Shown here: positions 56,918 through 64,000 of the stretch, piece by piece
Layout of the letters: every line of letters starts with the position of its first letter
Position numbering within the stretch: the first letter of the stretch is position 1
NCBI RefSeq assembly: GCF_014200755.1
Contig: NZ_JACHCM010000008.1
Coordinates: 62,001 to 126,000, forward strand
DNA length: 64,000 nucleotides
From: Rhodanobacter sp. ANJX3
GTDB lineage: Bacteria > Pseudomonadota > Gammaproteobacteria > Xanthomonadales > Rhodanobacteraceae
Reading direction: 5' to 3'
Made by a program: the position numbers and the translations under genes
Notes under the pieces: generated by a model
What the model saw: only the letters and a program-made list of their open reading frames with translations
The model's database searches: none
Told to the model about the DNA's origin: nothing

Positions 56918-57178
56918 ATGTCTGTTGTGAACCCCATTGAGCTTTTCGCCCAGACTGCCCATATGCTCGCCAACGCGGACTGCCCTCAGTGCGGCAGGAA
57001 GGACGGTTCGGCGCTGGCACCCGGGCGCAAGGATTCCGGCGCCTGCGAATGGTGTCATGGTCGGCACCAGCTGCTTGACCAATCCAAGCAGTGGCTGCAG
57101 AGGAGCGGAGTTTCGGTCGGCAAAGACCGGCCCCAGCCCATTGTGCAAGATGCTGTGAACCGTGAGTGCTACAGCTAA
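56918..57178 (+). CDS. Small zinc-ribbon protein
   Basis: An 86-residue protein with two CxxC knuckles, ADCPQCGRKDG and GACEWCHGRHQ, which should bind zinc. GCAGGAG precedes ATG 56918. Family not recognised. It lies in the island downstream of the peptide locus; a link between them is not shown. Confidence 0.6.
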   Translation: MSVVNPIELFAQTAHMLANADCPQCGRKDGSALAPGRKDSGACEWCHGRHQLLDQSKQWLQRSGVSVGKDRPQPIVQDAVNRECYS

Positions 57179-57415
57179 GCGCCGTCGTTAAAATTTGACA
57201 ACGATGGTTTGACTCGGTCATCGGGTCGAAGCGATGTTGGGTTATCTGCGATCCATGCAATTACGCTTTCTCGACGCTTTCTCGCCAAAGCGTGCTGCTC
57301 CGCTGTTGGGGAAATGCCGAATCGACATCGGTAGAGCGAGAGGTCCGACGCGATGCGGGCCTCTGGCCTCCAGGTCGGCCGTAACCTAGGCAAGAAATAG
57401 ATCGTGCGGCGGCAG

Positions 57416-57694
57416 CTATGCGTCGGCGTACTTGTTGATCTCTTCAAGCAGGGCATTGAAGCGATCCACGAGCAACTGACGGTGGGCTGCATGCGCCTGA
57501 CGTGCGATGGTGTCTGCTCTGCCCGCAAAAAGCGGCATAAAGTCGGCGCTGTCGAGCTTGTTGATGATCGGCTGCGGCATGGATGCATCCAGGTCGGCCA
57601 GCAAGATGGCCAGTTCATCTCGATGCTTCCATGAAGCCTGGTGCGGTACGGACTGCGGTTCTTCACGAATTGTGTACGTGGCTTGTCCCTTCAG
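57416..57694 (-). pseudogene. Orphan reading frame lacking a normal start (5' truncated?)
   Basis: The frame reads like real protein: YTIREEPQSVPHQASWKHRD, then LAILLADLDASMPQPIINKL, with the end VDRFNALLEEINKYADA. It follows directly on a TGA; the first sense codon is CTG, and the next possible start is TTG 57604 (62 residues). It is probably a gene that lost its 5' end in island decay, or one using a rare start. Family unknown. Confidence 0.45.
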
Positions 57695-58292
57695 TCATCT
57701 CACATCAAAGCAGTGCGCGATGGATCACTCGATCGTACGTTCAGGCGCTCGACTAAAAGACTTTAGAATTTTCCCCCAGCCAGTCTCTTCGGTTTTTCGG
57801 CAGGCGTATTGGAGCCATTTGTGACGCTGTGCGCGCTTTTGTCGGACAGATGCCGTGTGATTCGCTGATCCGCAAGCGCACGATTCAACCCTAAGGCCAA
57901 TAGGCATAGGCATATCGAGAGGCCGATATACTTCAACATTCCGTGTGCCCATAAATTTTGATAGCCATGTGAAGCAAGTTTTTTGCCAACCGCTGGCGAA
58001 GCGTGGGCATGCTTGTGCCGCGGTTTAACGCATTACAACGCGTCACCCCGGCAAGGCTATCCATGAGCTGCTGCGGGATTGTAGCGTCCGGAAAGCGTCC
58101 GCCTTACCGGCGTTCAAGGCATGAATGTTGCATATTCTCGGGCAGTGCCTCGTTGAGAAGATTGGCCGCGTCATGCCGATGGCGCAGATTTTTTCGGTAC
58201 ATTGCCGCCTGGATCAGAAGGGCGCGCGGCATCGTCAAAACGCTTTCATCCCCTCCCAGGAACGCTGCTGCGTCGACACTCTTTCCGCCGAC
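57695..58292. other. Island edge region, nothing recognised
   Basis: About 600 bp before the PAS protein gene. No conserved frame, no copy of the tRNA-Thr 3' end (att site) and no inverted repeats were seen. The island's right boundary is therefore undefined. Confidence 0.45.
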
Positions 58293-58703
58293 ATGACCGC
58301 CAATCCCCATCTGAAATTTCGCCATTCGCCGTGGACTTTCGACGAACGCAGCACTGCCGAGCTCGAGCAGCTCGCCGATGGCGCTATCGTTGTGGATGCG
58401 GCGGGCAGCATCGTTTTTGCCAACGCGGTGGCCATCGCGATGCACGGTCGGCTCATCATGGGCGTGCAGCCGGATGACTACAGCCCGATGCACGGGCTAT
58501 TTACCGAGGATGGCAGACCCTATCCGTCGACCGATCTGCCGCTGGCTCGCGCCGCCATGTTCGGTGAAACCGTTCTGGGTGCGAAATGGCGGATCCGCCG
58601 GCCGGATGGATCCAGCGTCACGGCTATGGGCGACGCCATGCCGTTGACGGACGCGCAGGGCACGCAGAGCGGCGCGATCTTGCTCTTTCATCAGACCAGT
58701 TAA
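58293..58703 (+). CDS. PAS-domain protein
   Basis: A 136-residue single-domain PAS protein: LEQLADGAIVVDAAGSIVFA (about 26-45), then FTEDGRPYPSTDLPLARAAM and the C-terminal strand pair with GAILLFHQ. There is no output domain, so it may be a sensor that partners other proteins. Its 3' end overlaps the antisense DUF4031 reading frame by 207 bp. Confidence 0.78.
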   Translation: MTANPHLKFRHSPWTFDERSTAELEQLADGAIVVDAAGSIVFANAVAIAMHGRLIMGVQPDDYSPMHGLFTEDGRPYPSTDLPLARAAMFGETVLGAKWRIRRPDGSSVTAMGDAMPLTDAQGTQSGAILLFHQTS

Positions 58704-59009
58704 TGACGTTTGTTCCGAGTCGTCAGCGGCTTGGACCAGCGCTCGACGTGCGCGCCAGATGAGCGCAGCGCTACGTCGGTCAACCGCCAGTGCACCCGCG
58801 CGTATCGCCGCTACACGAAAATCCGGCTTGAGGTCATAGTGCGGCGCGACGGTCTTGTTTTGGAACCATTCTCTACGCATGCCTATCTGGGCAGCGATGG
58901 CGTGTAGTTCGGTCAGGTCGATGGCGTCGGTAAACATATGGCAGCTGGGTGTCACCTCTCCATGCACCACCCAGCCATAGTTGCGCAAATTGTCGACATA
59001 AACAGTCAC
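58497..59009 (-). CDS. DUF4031 protein with extended C-terminus
   Basis: The first ~100 residues match DUF4031: TVYVDNLRNYGWVVHGEV, SCHMFTDAIDLTELHAIAAQ, IGMRREWFQNKTVAPHYDL. The start is GTG 59009. Family proteins are usually about 80-110 residues; here the frame runs on to 170 residues, antisense to the PAS gene, probably because the normal stop is lost. The true functional end is uncertain. Confidence 0.7.
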   Translation of the reverse strand: MTVYVDNLRNYGWVVHGEVTPSCHMFTDAIDLTELHAIAAQIGMRREWFQNKTVAPHYDLKPDFRVAAIRAGALAVDRRSAALIWRARRALVQAADDSEQTSLTGLMKEQDRAALRALRVRQRHGVAHSRDAGSIRPADPPFRTQNGFTEHGGASQRQIGRRIGSAILGK

Positions 59010-59022
59010 GGCCGGCGCATGC

Positions 59023-59745
59023 TCAGTGCTTGGCGCCCGAGCTTGCGGCGGGGGCGCCGGGCGCTACAGTCGGTGTCAACGATTTCACGGTCGGGGTCTG
59101 TGTTGTCGATGGTGTGGCCGTTGCGGCCGTTGCCGTCGATGCTGTTGCCGGGGTGCTGTCCATGGTGCCGGCCATCGATTTCGATGCCTGATCCATCGCC
59201 TGGTCGCGCGCATCCGGCACGGCGGCGAGTTGCTGCGCCGTTTCCAGATGCGACTTCAGCGTGGGCAGGTTGGTCTTGACGAACTGCTGGATGTCGGTGT
59301 CCTTGGTGTCCTTGCCTTCGGCCGTAAAGAGTTTGATCGCGTCCTGGTGATCCTTGATCATCGCCTTGGACCACGTCTGGTCGAAGCCGGCCGGCTTCAT
59401 GGCCGCGAGCTTGTCGTTCTCTTTCTGCGCGTCTTTCCCGGGGGCGGACGGGAAGCTCACTTTTTTGCTTTCTGCCAACGTTTTCAGCGCGGTGTTGGCT
59501 TTGGTGTGATCATCAACGATGCGCTGCGCGAGCGCTTTCACCTTGTCATCGCTGGATTTGCCGAGCGCTGTGTTGCCCATCTGTATTTCCGCCATGCCGT
59601 CTTTGGCAGCGCTTTCGATGAATACGGTGTCGGCCGCGCTGAGGCCGCTATTTGTTTCGCTGGTCTCGGACTGGGCCGCCGCTGCGAGGGCTGAGCTCAG
59701 CAACAAGGCGGCTGTGATTGCTCGGAGTACATGGCGATTTTGCAT
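59023..59745 (-). CDS. DUF4142 exported protein
   Basis: A 240-residue protein with a Sec signal (cleavage about AAAAQ). The DUF4142 helical domain is VFIESAAKDGMAEIQMGNTA, QRIVDDHTKANTALKTLAES and TLKSHLETAQQLA. A low-complexity tail of Thr/Ala/Pro follows (about 190-240). Ferritin-like fold, periplasmic, role unknown. ATG 59745 begins the signal peptide. Confidence 0.85.
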   Translation of the reverse strand: MQNRHVLRAITAALLLSSALAAAAQSETSETNSGLSAADTVFIESAAKDGMAEIQMGNTALGKSSDDKVKALAQRIVDDHTKANTALKTLAESKKVSFPSAPGKDAQKENDKLAAMKPAGFDQTWSKAMIKDHQDAIKLFTAEGKDTKDTDIQQFVKTNLPTLKSHLETAQQLAAVPDARDQAMDQASKSMAGTMDSTPATASTATAATATPSTTQTPTVKSLTPTVAPGAPAASSGAKH

Positions 59746-60020
59746 AGGGAATCCTGTTGGTACTCGGTAGGTTACCGATGAAAACCCAGCGGTTGGAAAG
59801 AGTTTGTGATGGTGGGGTGTATGGCCCGAAGGTTGGCGGCTTGAAACAGGCTCTAAAAGCCGAGGTTTAGGTATCGCGGCCTCGCCCCGCCGGCCGGCCA
59901 CCGGTCATGCAAAGCGATCGTGCGGGCAATCCGTTAGAATTCGAGGGCTTGGCTGCGGGCATCGCCAGCGACGGTTTTTTCGCTCGTGCCGCGGCTCACC
60001 AACACGCAGGTATACAGGTT

Positions 60021-60935
60021 ATGAGCACAAAGACCGTTTCACTGATCGGCGTACCGACCGACATCGGCGCCGGACATCGCGGTGCGTCGATGGGGCCCGA
60101 AGCACTGCGCGTGGCGAATCTGTTCGCCCGCCTGCAACGTTGCGGACTGAAGGTAGTTGATCGCGGCAATCTGCACGGCCCGCTCAACCCCTGGCAGCCG
60201 CCTGCGGACGGCTATCGTCATCTGGATGAGGTGGTGGCATGGAATACGGCCGTCTATACGGCTGTTCATGAAGAGCTTCAGGCGGGCTATCTGCCTATCA
60301 TGCTGGGTGGAGATCACTGTCTGGCGATTGGTTCCATCTCCGCCGTTGCGCGGCATTGCGAAGACCAGGGCAAGAAGCTGCGCGTACTGTGGCTCGATGC
60401 CCATACCGATTTCAATACGGCACTTGCCACGCCGTCGGGCAATATTCACGGCATGCCGGTGGCCTGCCTGTGCGGCAACGGTCCCGATGCGCTCACTCAC
60501 CTCGGCGGCACCAAGCCGGCGACCAAGCCCGACGTGTTTCGCCAGATCGGTATTCGTTCGGTCGATGCGGCGGAGAAGAAACTGGTACGCGAAGCCAGTG
60601 TCGGCGTCTATGACATGCGCCATATCGACGAGGTCGGCATGAAACGCACGATGGAAGAGGCGCTCGACGACATCGACGACAACACGCATTTGCACGTGAG
60701 CTTCGACGTCGATTTTCTCGATCCAAGCATCGCGCCGGGTGTGGGCACGACAGTGCGCGGTGGCCCGAATTATCGCGAGGCGCAGCTGTGCATGGAGATG
60801 ATTGCCGACACCGGTCGGCTGGCCTCGCTGGATATCGTCGAGCTGAACCCCGCGTACGACAAGCGCAACCAGACGGCCAAGCTTGCGGTCGATCTGGTCG
60901 AGTCGCTGTTCGGCAAATCCACGCTGATCCGCTGA
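60021..60935 (+). CDS. rocF: Arginase
   Basis: A 304-residue manganese enzyme converting arginine to ornithine and urea. The metal-binding motifs are GGDHCLAIG, LWLDAHTDFNT and SFDVDFLDPSIAPGVGT. Length is standard. It lies just upstream of trpS (46 bp gap), likely co-oriented but not evidently coupled. Confidence 0.93.
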   Translation: MSTKTVSLIGVPTDIGAGHRGASMGPEALRVANLFARLQRCGLKVVDRGNLHGPLNPWQPPADGYRHLDEVVAWNTAVYTAVHEELQAGYLPIMLGGDHCLAIGSISAVARHCEDQGKKLRVLWLDAHTDFNTALATPSGNIHGMPVACLCGNGPDALTHLGGTKPATKPDVFRQIGIRSVDAAEKKLVREASVGVYDMRHIDEVGMKRTMEEALDDIDDNTHLHVSFDVDFLDPSIAPGVGTTVRGGPNYREAQLCMEMIADTGRLASLDIVELNPAYDKRNQTAKLAVDLVESLFGKSTLIR

Positions 60936-60981
60936 CGCTCGAATTCACGCGTTTCCATTCGATTATCCACAAGCGAACATC

Positions 60982-62346
60982 ATGCAGACTCGTGTACTGA
61001 CCGGCATCACCACCACCGGCACGCCGCATCTGGGCAATTACGTCGGCGCGATCCGCCCCGCGGTGCAAGCCAGCAGGCGCGACGACGTCGATGCGTTCTA
61101 TTTCATGGCCGACTATCACGCGCTGATCAAAAGCGGCGATGCCGATCGGATCGAGCGTTCGCGGCTGGAGATCGCCGCGACCTGGTTGGCGGCCGGACTC
61201 GATCCGCAACGCGTCACGTTTTATCGGCAGTCGGACATTGCGGAAATACCGGAGCTGACCTGGTTCCTCACCTGCATCGCCGCCAAGGGGATGCTTAATC
61301 GCGCCCATGCCTACAAAGCAGCGGTGGATCGCAACACCGAGACCGGTGAAGACGCCGATGCCGGCATCAACGCCGGCCTGTACATGTATCCGGTGCTGAT
61401 GGCCGCGGACATCCTGGCGTTCGACGCGCACAAGGTGCCGGTGGGGCGCGATCAGATTCAGCATATCGAGATGGCGCGCGATCTCGGCCAGCGCTTCAAC
61501 CATATCCACGGCCGCGAGTTCTTCGTGCTGCCCGAGGCGCTGATCGAGGAGCAGGTGGCGACTTTGCCGGGTCTCGACGGTCGCAAGATGTCGAAGAGCT
61601 ACGACAACACCATTCCGCTCTTCGCCGGCGGCAAAAAGCAGCTGCGCGAAACCATCATGCGCATCGTCACCGACTCGCGCCTTCCGGGCGAGCCGAAGGA
61701 TGCGGACAACTCGGCGCTGTTCACGATCTTTCGCGCGTTTGCGGGCGAGAAAGAAGCGACGGCGTTTCGCCAGTCGCTGCTCGACGGCATGGGCTGGGGC
61801 GACGCGAAGCAGGCGCTGTACGAGCGAGTCGAGCAGGACGTGGCGCCGATGCGCGAACGCTACGAGGCGTTGATCGCCGACCCGTCCGATATCGAGCGCA
61901 TTCTTCAGGAAGGGGCGATCAAGGCACGTGCGATTGCCACGCCGAAGATTGCCGCTTTGCGCGATGCGCTGGGGCTGCGTTCGGCCAGTAGCTCGCTAAA
62001 GAAGCCGGCACCGACCAAGACGGCCGCAAAGTCGAGCAAGGCGCCACGTTTTGCCAGCTTCCGCGACGCCGACGGCAGCTTCCGCTTTCGCCTGTTTTCG
62101 GCCGATGGCGATGAGCTGCTGCTGTCGGTGCCGTTCTCCGATCCCAAGGCGGCCGGCGCATTGCAAAAGCGGATCAAGACGGCTGGCACCGACGGTGTCG
62201 CGCTGCAGATCGATGCCTTGCGCGTCGTGCTCGAACTGGACGGCGAGCCGGTGGCGAGCTCCGCCGACTATCGCGACGAGCCCACTTGCGATGACGCGCT
62301 GGCGCAACTGCGTCAGGCGATCGATCAACTGGCGGCCGGCGAGTGA
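60982..62346 (+). CDS. trpS: Tryptophan--tRNA ligase with C-terminal YegP-like extension
   Basis: A 454-residue enzyme. The class-I signature is TTGTPHLGNYVGAI (HIGH equivalent PHLGN), with the second signature KMSKS in LDGRKMSKSYDNTIPLF. The catalytic and anticodon parts end near residue 330. After a Lys/Ser/Ala linker a YegP/DUF1508-like domain follows (FASFRDADGSFRFRLFSADG, about 355-440). Longer TrpRS forms of this kind occur in pseudomonads and xanthomonads; the extension's role is unknown. Confidence 0.92.
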   Translation: MQTRVLTGITTTGTPHLGNYVGAIRPAVQASRRDDVDAFYFMADYHALIKSGDADRIERSRLEIAATWLAAGLDPQRVTFYRQSDIAEIPELTWFLTCIAAKGMLNRAHAYKAAVDRNTETGEDADAGINAGLYMYPVLMAADILAFDAHKVPVGRDQIQHIEMARDLGQRFNHIHGREFFVLPEALIEEQVATLPGLDGRKMSKSYDNTIPLFAGGKKQLRETIMRIVTDSRLPGEPKDADNSALFTIFRAFAGEKEATAFRQSLLDGMGWGDAKQALYERVEQDVAPMRERYEALIADPSDIERILQEGAIKARAIATPKIAALRDALGLRSASSSLKKPAPTKTAAKSSKAPRFASFRDADGSFRFRLFSADGDELLLSVPFSDPKAAGALQKRIKTAGTDGVALQIDALRVVLELDGEPVASSADYRDEPTCDDALAQLRQAIDQLAAGE

Positions 62347-62381
62347 TGCTTGAGCTCGCCGACCGGAAGAGCTGCTGACCG

Positions 62382-62705
62382 ATGCGTTACCTCGCCTTTG
62401 TATTGCTCACGCCCTGGCTGCTGATTCTCTGCTGGGCGTACTGGGCTTACCCCAAGAGTCTGCCCAGGACACGCGTGCGGCGTGCGTTTGATGCCGCCGC
62501 TGTGCTGATTGCGCTGGTCGGCGCGGCGGAGGCTGCGGTGCTGGGTTTCGATACCGCCCTGCAGCCGGCGATCGGTCCGTTCGGCCGCAGCAGCGGCGGC
62601 ATCTGGCAGCAGGTGTTGCCCGCGCTTTACGGCTACGGCGCGCTGCTCCTCGTGCTGGCGGTGGCGCTGGGCGTGCGCTGGATGCTGTGGGGCCGTCGGC
62701 GCTGA
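62382..62705 (+). CDS. Hypothetical membrane protein, 107 residues
   Basis: Three predicted helices (about 3-23, 37-56, 82-101) with a short Arg-rich C-terminus. Unrecognised. It is on the same strand as trpS, 35 bp downstream. Confidence 0.6.
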   Translation: MRYLAFVLLTPWLLILCWAYWAYPKSLPRTRVRRAFDAAAVLIALVGAAEAAVLGFDTALQPAIGPFGRSSGGIWQQVLPALYGYGALLLVLAVALGVRWMLWGRRR

Positions 62706-62766
62706 GTCGGCTCGGCTACGCAACCGTCGTCGGATGCCGGCGCCTTGGGATGCGACAATGCCGGGC

Positions 62767-63285
62767 ATGACGCCGCTCAAATATCTCCAGGCTTATCCCG
62801 CCCACCTGCAGGACAAGGTCCGCGAACTGATGGCGCGCGATCAGCTGGGCGATCATCTCGCGGCGCGTTACCCCGAGCGTCATGCCGTGCAAAGCGACAA
62901 GGCGCTTTACGCGTACACCATGGCGCTGAAGCAGCAGCATCTGAAAAACGCGCCGGGCATCGACAAGGTGCTTTACGACAGCAAGCTCGACGTAGTCCAG
63001 CGCGCGCTGGGTTTGCACACGGCGATCTCGCGCGTGCAGGGCACCAAGCTCAAGGCGAAAAAGGAAATTCGCGTGGCGGCGCTGTTCAAGGCCGCCGCGC
63101 CGGAGTTTCTGCAGATGATCGTGGTGCACGAACTGGCGCACCTGAAGGAACTGGATCACAACAAGGCGTTCTATCAGCTGTGCCAATACATGCTGCCTGA
63201 CTACCACCAGCTCGAATTCGATCTGCGCGTGTATCTGACCTGGCGCGATCTGCCGTCGGTCGACAGCGCCAAGCCACCCCACTGA
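62767..63285 (+). CDS. YgjP-like zinc metallopeptidase
   Basis: A 172-residue protein of the M48-related YgjP group (UTP pyrophosphatase-like label in databases). VVHELAHLKELDHNKAFYQL contains HELAH and the downstream DHNKAFY typical of YgjP. ATG 62767 or ATG 62758 may be the start. Confidence 0.88.
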   Translation: MTPLKYLQAYPAHLQDKVRELMARDQLGDHLAARYPERHAVQSDKALYAYTMALKQQHLKNAPGIDKVLYDSKLDVVQRALGLHTAISRVQGTKLKAKKEIRVAALFKAAAPEFLQMIVVHELAHLKELDHNKAFYQLCQYMLPDYHQLEFDLRVYLTWRDLPSVDSAKPPH

Positions 63286-63293
63286 GGATCATC

Positions 63294-63941
63294 ATGGATA
63301 GCGCGGCACTACAGAAATACCTGTTGCGGTTGTTCGAGCGTCACGACGTCGAGCTCGAGGAAGACGAAGAAGACTGGCTGGTGACCGACGGTGATTTTCC
63401 GGCGATTCGCGCCAGCTGGACGCCCGCGACAGCGGACGCGCCTGGGCGTCTCGATATCGACATCGTGATCAGTGAAGAGCGACGTATCGAGGAAAGCTTT
63501 GCAGGCTTCGGCGACGGCGATGCGGCCTGCCGCGACGCGCTGAAAGCCTTCGAGCAGAACACCTTTCATCTCGTGCTGGCCGCCTGCTGGTACGTTACCG
63601 ACGACCGCCGCATGCAGATTACCGCCTGGGACATCGGCGTGCGCACGTGGGACGTGTTCATCGGCCCGTTTACCGTGCGCGGCGTTGACGACGCGGTGGC
63701 GATGCCGCCCGAGGCGATGGCGTCGATCGAAACCGCGCTGAAGCGTGAGTCGCTGACGCCCGAACTGCACTGGGTGCGCGTGATCCATCGCCGCGACAGT
63801 CATGGTGAGGGACGCACCGATGTCTTGCTCGACAACGAGCCGTGGCCAACGGGTGTGCAGGCCTTGAGCGGCGTCGACTGGCCGGCTGTCGGCGACTACA
63901 CCGCCAGCGCTTTCGTGATGCTGGACGTGCGGGATTATTAG
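63294..63941 (+). CDS. DUF6348-like hypothetical protein
   Basis: A 215-residue acidic soluble protein: LLRLFERHDVELEEDEEDWL, AACWYVTDDRRMQITAWDIG and VRVIHRRDSHGEGRTDVLLD suggest DUF6348. No function is known. It is 8 bp after the YgjP-like gene, so it is probably co-transcribed with it. Confidence 0.75.
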   Translation: MDSAALQKYLLRLFERHDVELEEDEEDWLVTDGDFPAIRASWTPATADAPGRLDIDIVISEERRIEESFAGFGDGDAACRDALKAFEQNTFHLVLAACWYVTDDRRMQITAWDIGVRTWDVFIGPFTVRGVDDAVAMPPEAMASIETALKRESLTPELHWVRVIHRRDSHGEGRTDVLLDNEPWPTGVQALSGVDWPAVGDYTASAFVMLDVRDY

Positions 63942-64000
63942 ACGCTTGGTCGGTATCTCCCCGACAAAAAAATTCCCGTATCAAACGCCATTTGGTAGCA

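Noticed and set aside
53425..58292. Second copy of the tRNA-Thr 3' end as an attR site
   Set aside because: I looked for gttcgaatccgggtgccgg or shorter versions downstream and found none.

Overview
The window is high-GC chromosomal DNA from a gammaproteobacterium. Gene content points to the Xanthomonadales (Lysobacterales), most likely a Rhodanobacteraceae member such as Dyella or Rhodanobacter. The clues are the birA-coaX-SPOR protein run, a PhoPQ-type system preceded by a PepSY protein, a TrpRS with a C-terminal YegP-like extension, and paired HxlR/SDR and MmyB/SDR loci. The genus is an inference from protein resemblance; there is no rRNA here to test it.

Layout. 1-13 kb holds metabolic and redox genes: a Tat-exported FAD oxidase, a periplasmic trehalase, two divergent regulator/SDR pairs, a COG3904-type periplasmic protein, a GCS2 ligase plus ATP-grasp-like pair, an aldo/keto reductase and a cytochrome b561. 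13-24 kb holds envelope and stress genes: GT2 and GT39 glycosyltransferases, an OafA-type acyltransferase, an LprI-like protein, a lipoprotein, a PA2169-type protein and a catalase-family protein. 24-33 kb holds trmO, an AmiD-like amidase and a czcCBA-type metal-efflux operon with a small Cys/His-rich protein upstream. 33-49 kb is mixed housekeeping: HAD, KirBac, CPXCG/PIN, pncA, cardiolipin synthase, a cysteine dioxygenase operon, a TonB-like protein, hemolysin III, fpr, dusA and phoPQ. 49-53 kb carries mtfA, birA, coaX and a SPOR protein, ending at tRNA-Thr(TGT).

Immediately after tRNA-Thr lies a decayed island (about 53.6-58.2 kb): a frameshifted P4-type integrase, an IS3-family fragment that cuts it off, and then an apparently intact two-gene locus. 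That locus is a 60-residue precursor-like peptide followed by an MvdD-type ATP-grasp ligase, and it looks like a graspetide (omega-ester or omega-amide RiPP) cluster. It is the most interesting item in the window. The rest of the island is mostly unrecognisable apart from a small zinc-ribbon protein and one orphan reading frame. 58-64 kb returns to core genes: PAS, DUF4031, DUF4142, arginase, trpS, a YgjP-like metallopeptidase and a DUF6348 protein.

Three genes outside the island appear freshly broken. An SDR gene and pncA each carry a short tandem duplication (7 bp and 11 bp) whose removal restores a full reading frame. A third gene has a single in-frame amber codon. Dispersed palindromes sit in several intergenic gaps.
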